Origin: Bacteriovoracaceae bacterium
GTDB lineage: Bacteria; Bdellovibrionota; Bacteriovoracia; Bacteriovoracales; Bacteriovoracaceae
DNA length: 13,556 nt
Direction of reading: 5' to 3'
Assembly (NCBI GenBank): GCA_947442115.1
Contig: CANEVK010000033.1
Location: 1 to 13,556 of the forward strand
A model generated the notes under the pieces. That model worked only from the letters and a program-made list of their open reading frames with translations. It had not been told where the DNA came from and searched no databases. The position numbers were made by a program, and so were the translations under genes. Every line of letters starts with the position of its first letter. Within the stretch, counting starts at the first letter, position 1. Shown one piece after another: positions 12,941-13,556 of the stretch.

Positions 12941-13232
12941 AGTGGCCGGTTGGCTTAAAGAAAAAAAATCTTTCAATTTTTTAGACGTCAGAAGAAGCGA
13001 TGAAAGAGAAAAATGCTCTCTAGGCGGATTTCATATTCCTCTTGATGAACTCGAGGCAAGATTTGAAGAACTGCCCCGGGATAAAAAACCCCTGATTGTT
13101 TATTGTCATCATGGGGTCAGAAGTCTTTATGCAACTCAATTTCTCAAGTACCATGGCTACGATGCACTCTCTTTAGCGGGTGGAATTGACCTCTGGTCTT
13201 TGGAGATTGACCCAGAAATCCCAAGGTACTAA
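12921..13232 (+). CDS. single-domain rhodanese (sulfurtransferase)
   Basis: This 103-residue rhodanese domain is soluble. The active-site loop is YCHHGVRS with nucleophile C62, flanked by the LDVRRSDERE (21-30) and LAGGIDLW (85-92) family motifs. The loop is six residues, matching sulfurtransferases rather than phosphatases. It would accept sulfur as a persulfide and pass it to thiol acceptors. The ATG lies inside the last codons of the serine acetyltransferase gene (20-bp overlap), with GGGGG about 6 nt upstream, so translation is coupled. Its position beside cysteine synthesis suggests sulfur delivery or sulfide/persulfide detoxification. It resembles the GlpE/PspE-type or MoeB-attached domain, and the physiological donor is unknown. 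Confidence 0.9.
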   Translation: MEIVPSKVAGWLKEKKSFNFLDVRRSDEREKCSLGGFHIPLDELEARFEELPRDKKPLIVYCHHGVRSLYATQFLKYHGYDALSLAGGIDLWSLEIDPEIPRY

Positions 13233-13252
13233 AATGAGACGAGGAGATATAT

Positions 13253-13357
13253 ATGTTTGGAATTCCTTATAAAATCATGGCCTCCATTTTAGTCGGAACA
13301 GCACTTATCCTAGCTGTTATTTTTGCTGTGGGCCTACCGCTCAATCTTGTACTTTAA
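13253..13357 (+). CDS. 34-residue single-transmembrane small protein
   Basis: ATG at 13253 with GAGGAG (13241-13246) 6 nt upstream is one of the strongest SDs in the window. The product is MFGIPYKIMASILVGTALIL followed by a hydrophobic AVIFAVGLPLNLVL. Its one membrane helix spans about residues 9-29, with an aromatic/basic N-terminus. It starts 20 nt after the rhodanese stop, so it probably belongs to the cysE-rhodanese transcript. The function is unknown; small membrane proteins of this kind often modulate larger membrane partners. Confidence 0.55.
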   Translation: MFGIPYKIMASILVGTALILAVIFAVGLPLNLVL

Positions 13358-13405
13358 TTTAAATCAATCCTATAAAAATCAGAGTTTCTGTCGATAAGAT
13401 CCTTG

Positions 13406-13556
13406 ATGGATCCAACCCAGTACTATATGACAACTCTTAGCAATGCGGCTTCAAAGATAGGGCCAATCATTGGTTATGCTTTGGTCGCCTATTTCGTTTT
13501 CATCAAACTCCCTTTCCTGCTTGCTCTCAAATCACAAAAGGACAATCGAACTCAAA
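13406..13556 (+). CDS. start of a membrane-anchored protein (partial, runs off window)
   Basis: From the ATG at 13406 an open frame of 50 codons runs to the window end, beginning MDPTQYYMTTLSNAASKIG. A hydrophobic segment follows (IIGYALVAYFVFIKLPFLL, about residues 20-38) and then a charged tail (KSQKDNRTQ), so it is a single-TM or multi-TM protein whose cytoplasmic part may follow. The SD is weak (AAGA), and a TTG directly precedes the ATG. It starts 48 bp after the 34-residue gene. I do not recognise it from this fragment. Confidence 0.5.
   Translation, partial: MDPTQYYMTTLSNAASKIGPIIGYALVAYFVFIKLPFLLALKSQKDNRTQ

Noticed and set aside
1..13556. CRISPR array, tRNA, rRNA, insertion sequence or phage genes
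   Set aside because: No regularly spaced repeats, no tRNA-like cloverleaf or CCA-ending element seen by eye, no transposase or integrase motif in any reading frame.

Overview
The window is gene-dense, AT-rich chromosomal DNA from a Gram-negative bacterium. An ExbB/ExbD proton-channel pair, several proteins with signal peptides, and a TesA-YbbA-YbbP type envelope cluster all imply an inner membrane plus a periplasm. The overall style (AT-rich, very tight packing, GTG/TTG starts, 4-bp ATGA/GTGA junctions) would fit Bdellovibrionota (Bacteriovorax/Halobacteriovorax-like) or a related delta-type lineage. That placement is an inference from style and gene content, not a proof. I see no rRNA, tRNA, CRISPR array, insertion sequence or phage gene, and no gene-free stretch reaches 300 bases.

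Layout. (1) 1-745, minus: exbB followed by exbD (exbD runs off the left edge). The 133-bp gap to the divergent mscS-type channel gene (879-1769, plus) holds a perfect 10-bp inverted repeat exactly at its midpoint. (2) 1759-4364, minus: an apparent operon alkB-like dioxygenase -> exported glutathione peroxidase -> CrtI/CrtISO-like FAD oxidoreductase, with stop/SD overlap and a 4-bp ATGA junction. (3) 4389-4889, plus: an unrecognised 166-residue protein, divergent from alkB over 24 bp and convergent with dedA. (4) 4886-10075, minus: a tightly coupled operon of a small exported coiled-coil protein, an SRPBCC-like protein, a TesA-type GDSL esterase, a YbbA-type ABC ATPase and a YbbP-type 10-TM permease, every junction overlapping by 4 bp, followed 61 bp later by a DedA membrane protein. 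A good promoter candidate lies upstream (10155-10182), and an overlapping 39-codon mini-ORF may be a further small gene. (5) 10277-11011, plus: a YeeZ-like atypical SDR, converging on (6) cysteine synthase (11008-12042, minus). (7) 12104-13357, plus: serine O-acetyltransferase divergent from cysteine synthase, then an overlapping single-domain rhodanese, then a 34-residue one-TM protein with a strong SD. The start of another small membrane protein runs off the right edge.

Functional reading. Region 7 with region 6 forms a two-step cysteine biosynthesis module (serine -> O-acetylserine -> cysteine) with a sulfurtransferase attached. Region 2 looks like a damage/oxidation-defence cluster. Region 4 is an envelope-lipid/ABC-export module in which two uncharacterised proteins are translationally tied to the conserved TesA-YbbAP set. 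No feature is unambiguously a new system. The most original leads are the two extra members of the TesA-YbbAP operon, the centred palindrome between exbB and mscS, the possibly leaderless alkB mRNA, and the small ORFs at 10171-10290 and 13253-13357.
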